From Alternaria dauci (Eukaryota > Ascomycota > Dothideomycetes > Pleosporales > Pleosporaceae), in the NCBI RefSeq assembly GCF_042100115.1, contig NC_091272.1, positions 5,208,001-5,272,000 of the forward strand: a stretch of DNA of 64,000 nucleotides, read 5' to 3'. A model generated the notes under the pieces. That model saw only the letters and a list, made by a program, of their open reading frames with translations, was not told where the DNA came from and searched no databases. The number at the start of each line of letters is the position of its first letter. Position 1 is the first letter of the stretch. Shown here in pieces: positions 23,801 through 33,620 of the stretch. The translations under genes and the position numbers were made by a program.

Positions 23801-25748
23801 ACCCCCGCCTGCGAACACGTCTGCAGGATTCGTGATCCATCATGCATGCCGTGGTGTAGTCGCCGAAAGAAATTCTTTACAAGAAGAATTCTTCACGCAC
23901 GTTATGCCTAGTCGAACATGGATACTCGAGGTGTTACTGGTGAGTTCGCTCCACAGCACCACAAATCCATCCACAAGCGAAATTACCTGTGGTTGTCTAG
24001 AACACATCTACTTGGCTGGTAGACCTACACCTAGTGACATCACACAGACTCGGCTCTGAGTAGGTATCGATAAGCCGACGGCCCTTGCGACGTCCTGCAT
24101 AAGTTTTTGTTGTCCGCTCCGTAACGAGTTCCGATGGTTGTGTGATTGGTGTAGCTATGTAATCATGATGATAGAGGTGCGAATTCCGCCAATGGGAAGT
24201 CTCGAGAGACAAATGCTGAGATGTCGGACCGGCGGACGATGGTGAGCTGCGTGGCTGGACTAAGGAATTGTGGTGTGTCGCCTAGAGAAGGATGGCAAGG
24301 AGAAGACATCTCTGCATGCAGTAGTATCTTATGTAACTTCCAAGTTTTGCAAGGTATCAGCTGGCGCGAAGAGGTTGTATCGTTGCCTGTGTAAGTGTAG
24401 TGTAGTTTGTTTGACCACGGGTTCAACGAAGAAGGGCGATACGCAGCACTATCGCGAAAGATAAGACATATGAAAGTAATAGAGAACCCGTATCTCTATG
24501 CCAACTAAAGAACGGACACAGAACAAGTGGCCGGAAGCAGGCTTTACACAAGATTTTCGCTTACCGGTCCGTTTTGGCTCGGAGGAGCATCATAGGGAAT
24601 CTCAGCGAACAGCGACCCACCACGTCGTGTGAGGCTTTTCTTGACACGGCTGGCGGTCCCGTTGGACGACAGGTCACCGGTGGGTTAGTTGTCCAGAATT
24701 TCACCATGCATACACCGGCTACCACGTTGCGATAAAGAACCTTATCGTCCCGCTGACGGCACTGGGGCTCCACAAACGTTGCACCGGCACATGCAGCTGC
24801 TCCGTGAGTGGAGGGAGTCCTGCCTAGGTGCAGATGGGCTGCATGTGTGGAGGCAGCAAAGGGCAAGAAAAGTCGTCGTGAGAACATTTGCGTCACGATC
24901 CTGCGGAAGGATTTGCCTGCCCTGGCAGGGGTTTGTGGCAAGGCAATGCATAGCCGGGGGCAAGGGCTTGCCCGGCCTACAGGCTGTTGTCGCGGCTGAG
25001 TGAGGTGTGCATTGCGTCTGCACACGGTAGTGACAGTGATATAACGAGGTTATGGAGTCGTCCGGGCGGCGACGGCTAGACTTGTTGGGGTAGGAAACAC
25101 GTGCCGGAGTGTGACAGGAACACGCAGGCAACGCGGCCAGCGTGCGAAAACGTTCTGGAATCTGGAGGGTCGGTGGAGACTGAGGCGTGCCCCAATCAGA
25201 CGTATCTGGGTTCCACTACGTGTAGATCGCAATTGCGCGGCCTTCGCTTTGGGGAGTGCGGTTGCTGAGTCGTGTGCCGCGTCTTGGCCATCGCGTTGTT
25301 GTGCTGTGCAAGTTGAGCGTCAAGGGCTTTGCTTTGTGGCCGCTTGCGAGTCTGGCCAAGGGCTGCCGGGGCAGCGCCAGGCGATGGAGCGACGAAGAGA
25401 GCACGAAAGCGGCTGAAACCTCGGAGCGCTCTCTGTGCCTGAGCCAGGCACACCAATCAAAAAAGGAGGCCAAGCCACCATGGCAGGCTATCCAGGGGTG
25501 CTACAGATGGTGCCATTGGCCCTGACTAAATTAGCAACGGGGATAGTCCGCAGCGCGCTAGTCCCAGTTTGTCGGCCAGGAGATGAGATGGGGGCAGCCC
25601 GGCTGGAGGGCCACTCACCATTGTCTGGCTGGTCGGCTTGTTTTCCCTTTTCCTCTTCCCCTTCACCGTAACATATAACTCACCTACCGTCCCTCTTTTT
25701 TGAAAAGGCAAATTCGCGCGTTCACTCTTTCACGCCCGTCTTGCTGCC

Positions 25749-25768
25749 TGCTTGCTTGCTTGCTTGCT
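25749..25768. repeat. Microsatellite (TGCT)5
   Basis: Five perfect TGCT units lie in a pyrimidine-rich tract about 130 bp before the start codon of the Asp f 4-like gene. Confidence 0.85.
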
Positions 25769-25850
25769 CGCTCACCCAGTCACTCCTTCAACCCACAACT
25801 ATCCAGCGCATAACGACACGCCGTTGAACGACGTTACGACTTGTCTGCAG

Positions 25851-25858
25851 TATAAATA
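25851..25858 (+). promoter_or_regulatory. TATA box of the Asp f 4-like gene
   Basis: The sequence is TATAAATA, 39 bp before the ATG at 25898. With the CT-rich tract upstream, this suggests a strong promoter and a very short leader. Confidence 0.6.
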
Positions 25859-25897
25859 CCCAGCGCCGTCATACTCCACCCTTTTCGCAACCTCAAA

Positions 25898-26980
25898 ATG
25901 CGTTACTCTTCCGCCGTGGTGCTGAGCACCGTTGTCGTTGGCCAGGCCGCTGCCGCCAACATGCACAACCGCCACGCCAGCTTCCATGCTCGTCGTCAAG
26001 CGTGAGTAGCGTCTGCAGGCGTACGATGAGGCCAATTACTAATCCCTAGCAGTGATGCCAAGCGCAGTGCTGGCAACGACGTTGACTGGAGCAAGGTCGC
26101 GTACGACCTGAACGATGTCAACTGGAACTCCGTCTTCGCTACACCCACACCTACTCCCACTCCCTCCGCTGCCCCCAAGGCCTCTGTTGCCGACGTAAAG
26201 GCTGCTGCCGTGCCCACCCCTGAAGCTGCCAAGGAGAAGCCCGCGACCACGACCAGCGCGAAGCCCGCCGCCACCTCCGCCGAGTCCAACGACCTGCTCG
26301 GTGACCTTGGTGATGCTCTCAGTGACCTTGGCGACGACATCACCGACGCTGTCAGTGAGTTCTTGGACGGTGTTGAGGCCTGGGCCGAGAAGGTCCAGTG
26401 CAAGACCGGACTCAACAAGAAGGCCGCTTGGGATGGTATCTGGATCGGCGGTGATAGCAAGTGGAAGGCCGAGTTCATCAACGACCGCTCCAACGAGGAC
26501 ATGATGCTCTCGTGCTGGCAAGCAAAGGGCTTCAGCGGTATGAGCCTCAACGTCAACTCGCCTGACATCCTGGTCAAGGTTCCTGCTGGCAAGTCTATCG
26601 AGCTCTCCTGGAAGGAGAATGTCCCCTCCGCCTGCGCACCCTTCTACGGCAGCACCGAGCTTGCCATGTTCGGTGGTGTTAACAACACCTGGTGGGAGGT
26701 CACCTTCGGCAAGAACGGTGCCTTCGATGTCTCGCGTAACATCAACATGAACGGTGACAGCATCAGCTCCAAGGGCTCCAAGTGCGTCTCCGACATGGAG
26801 ACCTGTGTCTTCAAGTGTAAGAACGGCATGGACACCTGCGAACAGGGTACCGACTACGACCTCTTCAACTGCGAAGCCACCAACGGTGGCGGCGGTGGCT
26901 ACGATGTCGTCATGGCTGGTACTGGTGGTGGTTGCTCTATGGGTCAGGACAGCGAGACCGTCAAGGTCGTCTTCTCCTAA
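25898..26980 (+). CDS. Secreted Asp f 4-like (allergen-family) protein
   Basis: Exons 25898-26001 and 26053-26980 (51-nt intron, phase 2) give 343 residues. Residues 1-20 form a signal peptide ending in AAA. Basic pairs in 'FHARRQADAKR' could be Kex2 sites. A Thr/Pro/Ala linker with TPTPTP precedes a cysteine-containing C-terminal domain ('WWEVTFGKNGAFDVSRN', 'SSKGSKC', 'METCVFKCKNGMDTC'), which matches the secreted fungal family named after Aspergillus allergen Asp f 4. Its biochemical role is unknown; members are cell-wall or culture-filtrate proteins and some are effector candidates. Family assignment is by remembered pattern, so moderately sure. Confidence 0.75.
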
Positions 26981-28662
26981 GCGTTTTCACCATGAACAAG
27001 CCGGAGTTGGTCGTGTCCTGGGTCGTTTTGTGTATTACTCTTCGCCATATTCCCCCTTGTTCCTTGTCGACCTGAACATATCTTTTTGCTTAGACAGTCT
27101 TCATGACTTAGTTGTCTGGCAAAATGCCCAAGCGCACTTTGGGTAGTGGTCGCAGGTCCATTCGCGTTACTTGTCAAGGCTCTTAGTGGTCTATGTGTAT
27201 TTCTGTAAATGTTTATTGTCAGTTCCGCAAATGCCAAAAGCTGAAAAAAAAAACTACATCGTCTTCCCTGCTTACTCCGATCGTGAACCTCTGGCAATCA
27301 TGAGATTGCGCGTCATCATGTTTAGACGGATGATGATCGCGATCGGCCTGGCCACTATTGGGAGCATCCTAGTCTTTCGATATTGGCGCTCGGCCACAAG
27401 TTTGTTGCTCTCGTCGGGGTTGTTGCGCTCTGGGTCAGGCCATGAACCAACTTCGCAGGCCAATCTCCGAAGGTAGAGCATCTTGCCTGTGCATCGTCGC
27501 TATAGGCGTAGTGCGGGTAGACCCGATGACGACCGACTCTTGCTTCACGATGCCATTCCCAAGTGGTGTTGCATGCGTGAGGCTGCGATCGGAGGCCGCG
27601 CAGCCGGCTTGTAGCTTTGATCTGTCGCTGCGCTAGACATTTGAAGGCCAGATCGCAGTTTCGGAGGAGGAAGCCCTGGGTCACGCAGGCAGTGAGCTGT
27701 CCACGTCATAATTCAGATCGCTGGGGAAATGGCGCGTGCGTTGTCGCTTCTCGGGCGGGCGAAGGGTAGGTACAAGAACGAAGGGATGCGCGGCAGGCAT
27801 CTAGAGCATACTGGAGGTTAAGTTTGTCGAAAGGCAGTAGCCATGTGCATCCTTGTTTCACACCCGCGGCAGTCGCGGTTTTAGTGCGTGGGAGTGTCAC
27901 AAGCGACTTCGAGACGAATGGGTGGAAAGCGCGAGCATGAGATAGAAACTTGTAATGCAACAGGGCAAAGAAGGTAGGATCGATGGAACAACTTCTTAGA
28001 TGATAGTTCGATTTACACACTCGTTGGCTAGATGACAGGGCAGGGAGGAACGATGAAAAGTCAAAAAGACACGCTGCATATGCCGGAAGAAGTTTCGGAG
28101 AAACACGTCTCCAGTACCACGCCATACAATAGAAAAATCGAATACTCCCGGCATTGCCTAGGTAGAGTACCGTGATACAAGGGAGATCGATTGCTCTCCT
28201 TGTAGTTGCCTAGGAAGAGTATTGTGATACAAGAGAAGATTAATCTCACTCTGTAGCTGCCTGATACTGTTATCGTGAACCGGTGGGAAGCGAGGCAGTC
28301 GAGTCTATTACACATTAGTATTCTCTAGAGCCTGATCTATTGGTACCCCAACGACAGCACTGCTGTCCTTGCATACTAGACAACAAGCTAAGCTGGGTAA
28401 CGGCACGCACGAGAAGTCCCAAACCACACGATGAGCTTCACCAAAATGACAAACAACGACAAGAACTGTGAAAATGGTCTCAAAGTATTTCATTTCATAT
28501 GATTAGCCCGTAGCTATAGACAAACTATGCATATATCTGCGCGTCTAAGTAGCCGTTTCCAACGCGAAAAGTGCTTTTCTACTCATACAAGCGGTAAGTT
28601 TCGTGAATGCAACCAAAATCGACATGTAAGATGTAACATTTTCCGCCTCAGATTTTGACCAT
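26981..28662. other. Convergent intergenic region, 1.7 kb
   Basis: It lies between the 3' ends of the Asp f 4-like gene and the BiP gene. It contains the imperfect tandem hairpin repeat at 28154-28282. Short frames on both strands have no domain or splice support. Confidence 0.4.
28154..28282. repeat. Imperfect ~52-bp tandem repeat with internal hairpins
   Basis: Units begin at about 28154, 28206 and 28257 (the last partial) with TTGCCTAGG or CTGCCTGAT, followed by a GAGTA..GTGATACAAG-type block. In the first two units the 3' half is an inverted repeat (TACAAGG...CCTTGTA in unit 1; ACAAGAG...CTCTGT in unit 2). It lies about 400-500 bp downstream of the BiP stop codon. Confidence 0.6.
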
Positions 28663-30959
28663 CTACAACTCGTCGTGGTCATCGGGCATCTCGTCGTCGC
28701 CACCGGGGCCACCAGAGCCGTAGAGCTTGGAGGTAATGGGGTAGGCGACATCGGACAGCTTCTGGAACTGCTCGTCAAAGTCCTCAGCGGCAGCCTCTTG
28801 AGCGTTGCTCTCGAGCCAGTCCTGGGTCTCCTTGACGGCCTCGAGGAGAGACTCCTTGTCCTCCTCGTCAATCTTGCCACCGAGACCCTCGTCGTCGTTG
28901 ACCTGGTTCTTGAGGCTGTAGGCGTAGTTCTCGAGCTTGTTGCGGGACTCAATGCGCTCACGGTTGGCCTTGTCCTCCTCGGCGTACTTCTCGGCTTCCT
29001 CAACCATGCGCTCAATGTCCTCCTTGCTAAGACGGCCCTTGTCGTTGGTAATGGTGATTGACTCGCCCTTACCAGTGCCCTTGTCGATAGCGGAGACCTT
29101 GAGGATACCGTTGGCATCGAGCTCGAAAGTGACCTCGATTTGGGGAACACCACGGGGAGCGGGACTAGAGGATGTTAGTTGAAATCTTGTTTGCCGAATT
29201 CATATACGCGTGACTTACGGAATGTTGGTAAGCTCAAACTTTCCGAGCTGGTTGTTGTCCTTTGTCATAGATCTGGGCATAAAGTCAGTATGTGTCTCAC
29301 ATGCATTTCGTAGAGCACAACTTACCGCTCGCCTTCGAATACCTGGATCAAGACTACGGGCTGGTTGTCGGCGGCCGTAGAGAAGATCTGGCTCTTCTTG
29401 GTAGGGATGGTAGTACCACGCTTGATGAGGGTAGTCATGACGCCACCAGTGGTCTCGATACCGAGAGTAAGAGGGTTGACATCCATGAGAATGAGCTGGT
29501 CGGTAGCGGCGTCACCAGAAAGAACACCACCCTGAACGGCAGCGCCATAAGCAACAGCCTCATCGGGGTTGACATCCTTGCGAGCCTTCTTTCCGAAGAA
29601 CTCCTCGAGCATGGCCTGGACCTTGGGAATACGAGTGGAACCTCCGACAAGAACAATGTCGTCAATGTCGCTCTTCTTCATCTTGGCGTCCTTGAGAACC
29701 TGTTCAACGGGCTTGAGGGTCTTCTTGAAGAGGTCGTTGTTGAGCTCCTCGAACTTGGCGCGGGTAAGAGTCTCGGAGAAATCCTTGCCCTTGTAGAAAG
29801 ACTCAATCTCGATCTTGGTGGTCTTCTGAGATGAGAGCGTACGCTTGGCCTTCTCAACCTCGCGCTTCAGCTTACCCATGGTCTTGGGGTCCTTGGTGAT
29901 GTCGACGTCGTTCTCCTTGTTGTACTTCTTGGCGAAGTAGTTGATGACACGGTTGTCGAAGTCCTCACCACCGAGATGAGTGTCACCAGCGGTAGCCTGG
30001 ACCTCGAAAACGCCCTCTTCGATAGTGAGGATGGACACATCGAAAGTACCACCACCGAGATCGTAGACGAGAACCTGGCGTTCCTTCTGGTCGGTCTGCA
30101 ACGCGTTAGTCGAATGCTTGCAATGTAGCAGGTGCATATCTTACCTTGTCGAGGCCGTAGGCCAGAGCGGCAGCGGTGGGCTCGTTCACAACACGGAGAA
30201 CATTGAGACCAGCGATAGTTCCGGCGTCCTTGGTGGCGGCACGCTGAGCGTCGTTGAAGTAGGCGGGAACGGTAACAACGGCGTTCTTGACAGGCTCGCC
30301 GAGGTAGCTCTCCGCAACCTCCTTCATCTTGCCCAGAACCATAGCGGAAATCTCCTCAGGTGTGAAGGTCGTCTCCTTGCCGTGAACCTCAACGCCGACG
30401 TTGGGCTGGCCATTCTTGTTGACCACCTTGAAGGGGAAGTGCTTGATGTCATTCTGAACAGACTTGTCCTTGTACTTCTGACCGATGAGACGTTTCTACC
30501 CCACAGTCAGTATGCCGTGCTTCAAACAATAGTATATGAGGTTGTACGTACGATATCGAAGATGGTGCGTTCGGGGTTGGAGGCGAACTGGTTCTTGGCG
30601 GCGTCTCCGACAAGACGTTCGTCATCGGTGAAGGCTACCCAAGAAGGTGTGATACGATTACCTGTAGAGGACACATGTCAGTCTTGGTGTGGAGAATGGC
30701 TTGAACATGCAAACTTACCCTGGTCGTTGGTGATGATCTCAACCTTTCCGTTCTTCATGATACCAACACAAGAGTAGGTGGTTCCCAAATCGATACCGAT
30801 GACGGGGCCGGAGACAGCATTGCTGTCCTCCTTGATTGTTTCCTGGTCTTGGGCGTGTGCTGTCTTAGCCAGCATCAGACCGCCGACGAGGACGAGGAGA
30901 AGGTAGAAGGCAATGGACCATGTTGAGCGCTGGTTGGCGCCCCGCGAGCTTCGTGCCAT
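28663..30959 (-). CDS. kar2/bipA: ER lumenal Hsp70 chaperone BiP/Kar2 (six exons)
   Basis: Exons 30959-30719, 30661-30552, 30495-30145, 30095-29326, 29272-29219 and 29164-28663 join with phases intact to give 675 residues, close to yeast Kar2 (682). A signal peptide covers ~1-36. The ATPase domain has '[13 protein letters not shown]', '[14 protein letters not shown]' and '[12 protein letters not shown]'. The substrate-binding domain and helical lid follow, and the protein ends in the ER retention signal HDEL. BiP folds and retains secretory proteins, drives translocation and senses stress with Ire1. Five introns are all 49-57 nt. Intron 4 matches the introner family found in the PhoD gene. 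Unfolded-protein-response control is expected but not proven here. Confidence 0.97.
29273..29325 (-). repeat. Introner-like element: BiP intron 4
   Basis: This 53-nt intron contains TGCATGTGAGACACATACTG, nearly identical to the PhoD intron 2 core, with the same hairpin (ATGTG-AGA-CACAT) immediately before the branch site. BiP and PhoD are unrelated, so the likeness is not by gene duplication. Confidence 0.75.
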
Positions 30960-32098
30960 TGTGATGTGCGTGTGTGTGTGGTGTCTTTCGAAGACGGTGT
31001 GGCTTCAAGTGCCAGTTGCAAGTGTGGGCGTAACTCTCTGGGAGCTCGCAATGTGGTGGAGAAGACTAGGCTCTCCGGGTATCGTAAAGGAAGGAAAACA
31101 AGAGGCGAGTTGCGTTTGCCTGGTTGTAGGTGGAGGAGGAATGGCAAGGAGCGGTGGGAAGGGCTACCTATTATATGGACCCGGTCGTGGAAGTATTTCG
31201 AAAGAACACCTTGCGATCTCGAGGATCTTGCTCCGCAACAGGACTAGCGCCGAGCCCGCTCATGGCCCGTTCACTTTGCCCCAGCCCAGCCTCAATTTCA
31301 CCTGCGTTTGATGCAACCTGCTACAGGACACGTGGAATTCACCACCCGTGGTGCTTTCACTGCCCTTGTGCAATATGTGGCTCTGCAATATGCATTAGCC
31401 ATAGGCCACTGTAGCTTCTGGTGCCGTCACTTGGGGAGCAACAACGTCGCTATCTGTTATCGCGTGTTTAGTACAGTTTACCCCTCCATTTAAGCGAACT
31501 TGAGCATCTCAAGACCTTGGTGCTCTATCCATCTTGACTTTGAAATAGCCAACGAATTCTTCAACATTGCAAAACCTCCATCACTGCATTGTGTGACTCC
31601 CGCGTGTCTTGGTCATCTTGTTAGTAATTTTGGACGTGGTCTTGGTTGTCCTCTCCAAAGGTTACAGGTGTCCTTTCGGTAGGCTTCTAAATCGCTAGGC
31701 GGATCTACACGAGACACCGGGCCCACTCAGGAACATCATTCATCTTCATGACTCCTTCGTCTATATGCAACGTCTTCTCAAATATTGTTGCCACCGGTCG
31801 TAAAGCGACAAATGTTTCTGCGCATTTCGCAGCTGCCTGGAATGACAAGGGACTGGTGCACGTATCCCTCTGACCGCCTTTCACCCATCGTCCCATACTT
31901 GCATTTACCAACGCATGCGCCCTTGACACAGACTTGTCTCTGAATTGGAATGAAAACGGAAAGCACCAGAACACCATACACGCGTTGTTCGATGCTTGAT
32001 TCCAGGTGTCTTGAGGTTGGGCCAAGAGAATCTTCGCGATCCTTCCACTTTCGTACTTTGCCGATCTGCCACCTCACCAACACGACCAATGACCTCCG
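30960..32098. other. BiP upstream region, 1.1 kb
   Basis: It holds the BiP promoter and, at the right, the 3' flank of the sulfotransferase-like gene. A CACGTG box (31329-31334) and an ACCAC-CC-GTGGT inverted repeat (31341-31352) lie about 370-390 bp before the BiP ATG. They resemble stress-response sites but do not clearly match a Hac1 site. Confidence 0.4.
31329..31352. promoter_or_regulatory. Candidate regulatory pair upstream of BiP
   Basis: CACGTG at 31329-31334 and the inverted repeat ACCACCCGTGGT at 31341-31352 are close together about 380 bp upstream of the BiP start. A role in ER-stress control is a guess from position. Confidence 0.3.
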
Positions 32099-33042
32099 TC
32101 ACCATGCCTTCGCCAACGTCTGCTTCACAGCGCTCAACGTCGTTGCCCATTGCGCACCAGATCTGCTTCTCCAGGCAATCAAGCCTATGATTCCAGCACC
32201 CAAGCCATAGGGTATCGCTTTCTTGGCAAACCTCACCGCAACGTGCTTGAAGAACATATTCTGTTTCTGCCTCACCCGCTTCACGTGCTCTCCTCTCTTG
32301 TTCTTTACGGGAAATGGCGTGTCTGGTGTCTCTTTCCCTAGGAACTCACATAGCGGTTCCCATCCATCCTCCAAGCGCAGCTCGAGCAAGCGCTCCGCCG
32401 GCACCGCAGCTCGGACTTCTGCATAGTGCTGCCTATATCGATCCTTGGCAACTCGTCGCATATCCTTCACGTTGCGCACGCCGTAGAAACCGAGCATGAT
32501 TTTGCGAATCGTCTTGCCGCCGTTGAGTCCGTATAGTGGCCCCAACACGTTGATGACGAGATCTGCGCGCAATCCCCACGTCGTACTGAAGATGGCCTCT
32601 TCCATGCTGTCATACCACTCGTCGATATCACGCTCCACCAGAATAACCTTCGCCTCAGGATAGGCTTCGATTAACTGCCTCGCGAAGAAGGAGCCCATAT
32701 CGGTGACGGCTTCGTAAGGCCCAAAAAGAACATCCCAGTCTGCGCGTGTGAATGGCTCACCCGTGTAGGTAGGGAGCACAGGAAAGAAGGCGTCACAGGC
32801 CTTGCTGAATAGCTGCCACTCAAGTGGTGAGCTTAGAGCCTGGATGCCATGGTGCACACCTTCATATCCTAGTATCTCAAGAGCTTGAGTTATCGAGGCC
32901 GATCCTATTTCGTAAGTTGGCTTCGATCATCCTTTCAAGGCGACAATGCATGACAACAGGATTTCAAAAGTCTGAGAAACTCACCAGTACGTGTCATTCC
33001 TAGTGAAAGCACTTTCAGCTCGCGTTTGGGACGGTCGGCCAT
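32099..33042 (-). CDS. Sulfotransferase-like P-loop protein with C-terminal membrane anchor
   Basis: Exons 33042-32985 and 32904-32099 join over an 80-nt intron (phase 1) to give 287 residues. The N-terminus 'VLSLGMTRTGSASITQAL' is the phosphosulfate-binding P-loop of the fungal Sulfotransfer_4 family, often mislabelled 'NAD-dependent epimerase'. 'KVILVERDIDEWYDSM' matches the second cofactor-binding segment. A hydrophobic stretch near residues 252-264 ('GLGAGIIGLIAW') may anchor it to a membrane. The family is frequent next to secondary-metabolite genes, but its chemistry in fungi is mostly unproven. It lies 578 bp from the first P450 on the same strand, with an inverted repeat in its promoter that is shared with another cluster promoter. 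I treat it as the left edge of the cluster. Confidence 0.8.
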
Positions 33043-33620
33043 GGCTCAGACAGAATTCGGTCCAACTAACGTAGAAACGCCAATGAGTGTATATGGACGG
33101 TAGTGAGATCAGACTGCATTCTATCACCACCCGTAGATTGGACAGGACAGTTATCACTGCATACCTGCTGTTCACCATGGACCGTGATCCAAACATGTCT
33201 TCGCAACGCATCTGCCAGAACCTTGAACACGTGGTCAAGGGAGTGGCCATTTTACTTGCGCTCGAGTTCTATCGCCGAAGAGCGCCGACAGCCATCAACA
33301 CGATCTACGGGTAGACCCATTTCAGGTCTCAATACGTTCGGCCCGAACTCCAAAGGGCCGAGCAAATTTCCCCTGCAAATGTATCGCAAATGATCAGCCC
33401 ACGCCCCAAACGTGCGACACATTGTGCGCAACCATCGCCTAGTTTTAGCAGGGTGTTCTCGGGCAGAAATATTCCGCGAAGAAAGTCACAACATGTGGGG
33501 TAGCGCTGTCACACACTTCCGCTGGCATCCTCCGTTTGAGAAATGGTAGAGTGAGCTATCATGAGATGGGCTTTTACACGAACACAGCATACGCTGGCCT
33601 TAGATTCTGGCAATCGCTAA
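33043..33620. other. Intergenic 578 bp, promoter of sulfotransferase-like gene
   Basis: It contains the inverted repeat at 33338-33361, about 300 bp before the sulfotransferase-like ATG. Nothing else seen. Confidence 0.4.
33338..33361. promoter_or_regulatory. Inverted repeat TCGGCCC-N10-GGGCCGA
   Basis: Perfect 7-bp arms at 33338-33344 and 33355-33361. The same arms with a 9-bp gap occur at 39844-39866 between two other cluster genes. CGG-rich inverted repeats are typical sites of Zn2Cys6 regulators. Confidence 0.5.

Larger units (their letters stand above)
20822..25897. other. Gene-poor stretch, 5.1 kb
   Basis: I see no reading frame with splice support or a known domain on either strand, no transposon ends and no tRNA. 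Base composition is ordinary rather than AT-rich, so it does not look like a RIP-mutated repeat. GC-rich open frames on both strands at 24.5-25.5 kb are long only because stops are rare there. The right end is pyrimidine-rich and contains (TGCT)5, as in promoters of highly expressed fungal genes. A non-coding RNA or a gene of many small exons cannot be excluded. Confidence 0.4.

Noticed and set aside
24561..25525. Several frames of 80-150 codons on both strands
   Set aside because: High GC lowers stop frequency; none shows a signal peptide, domain or good splice sites.
28675..29061. Plus-strand frame antisense to BiP
   Set aside because: It is a mirror of the GC-rich, codon-biased BiP exon; its Leu/Val-rich translation is a known artefact of antisense frames.
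30496..30551. BiP intron 2 as an introner copy
   Set aside because: It shares only the GCATACTGACT branch context; the rest does not align with the PhoD or BiP intron 4 sequences.
31329..31352. Unfolded-protein-response element of BiP
   Set aside because: The CACGTG box does not fit the Hac1/HacA consensus without mismatches. I list it only as a candidate regulatory pair.
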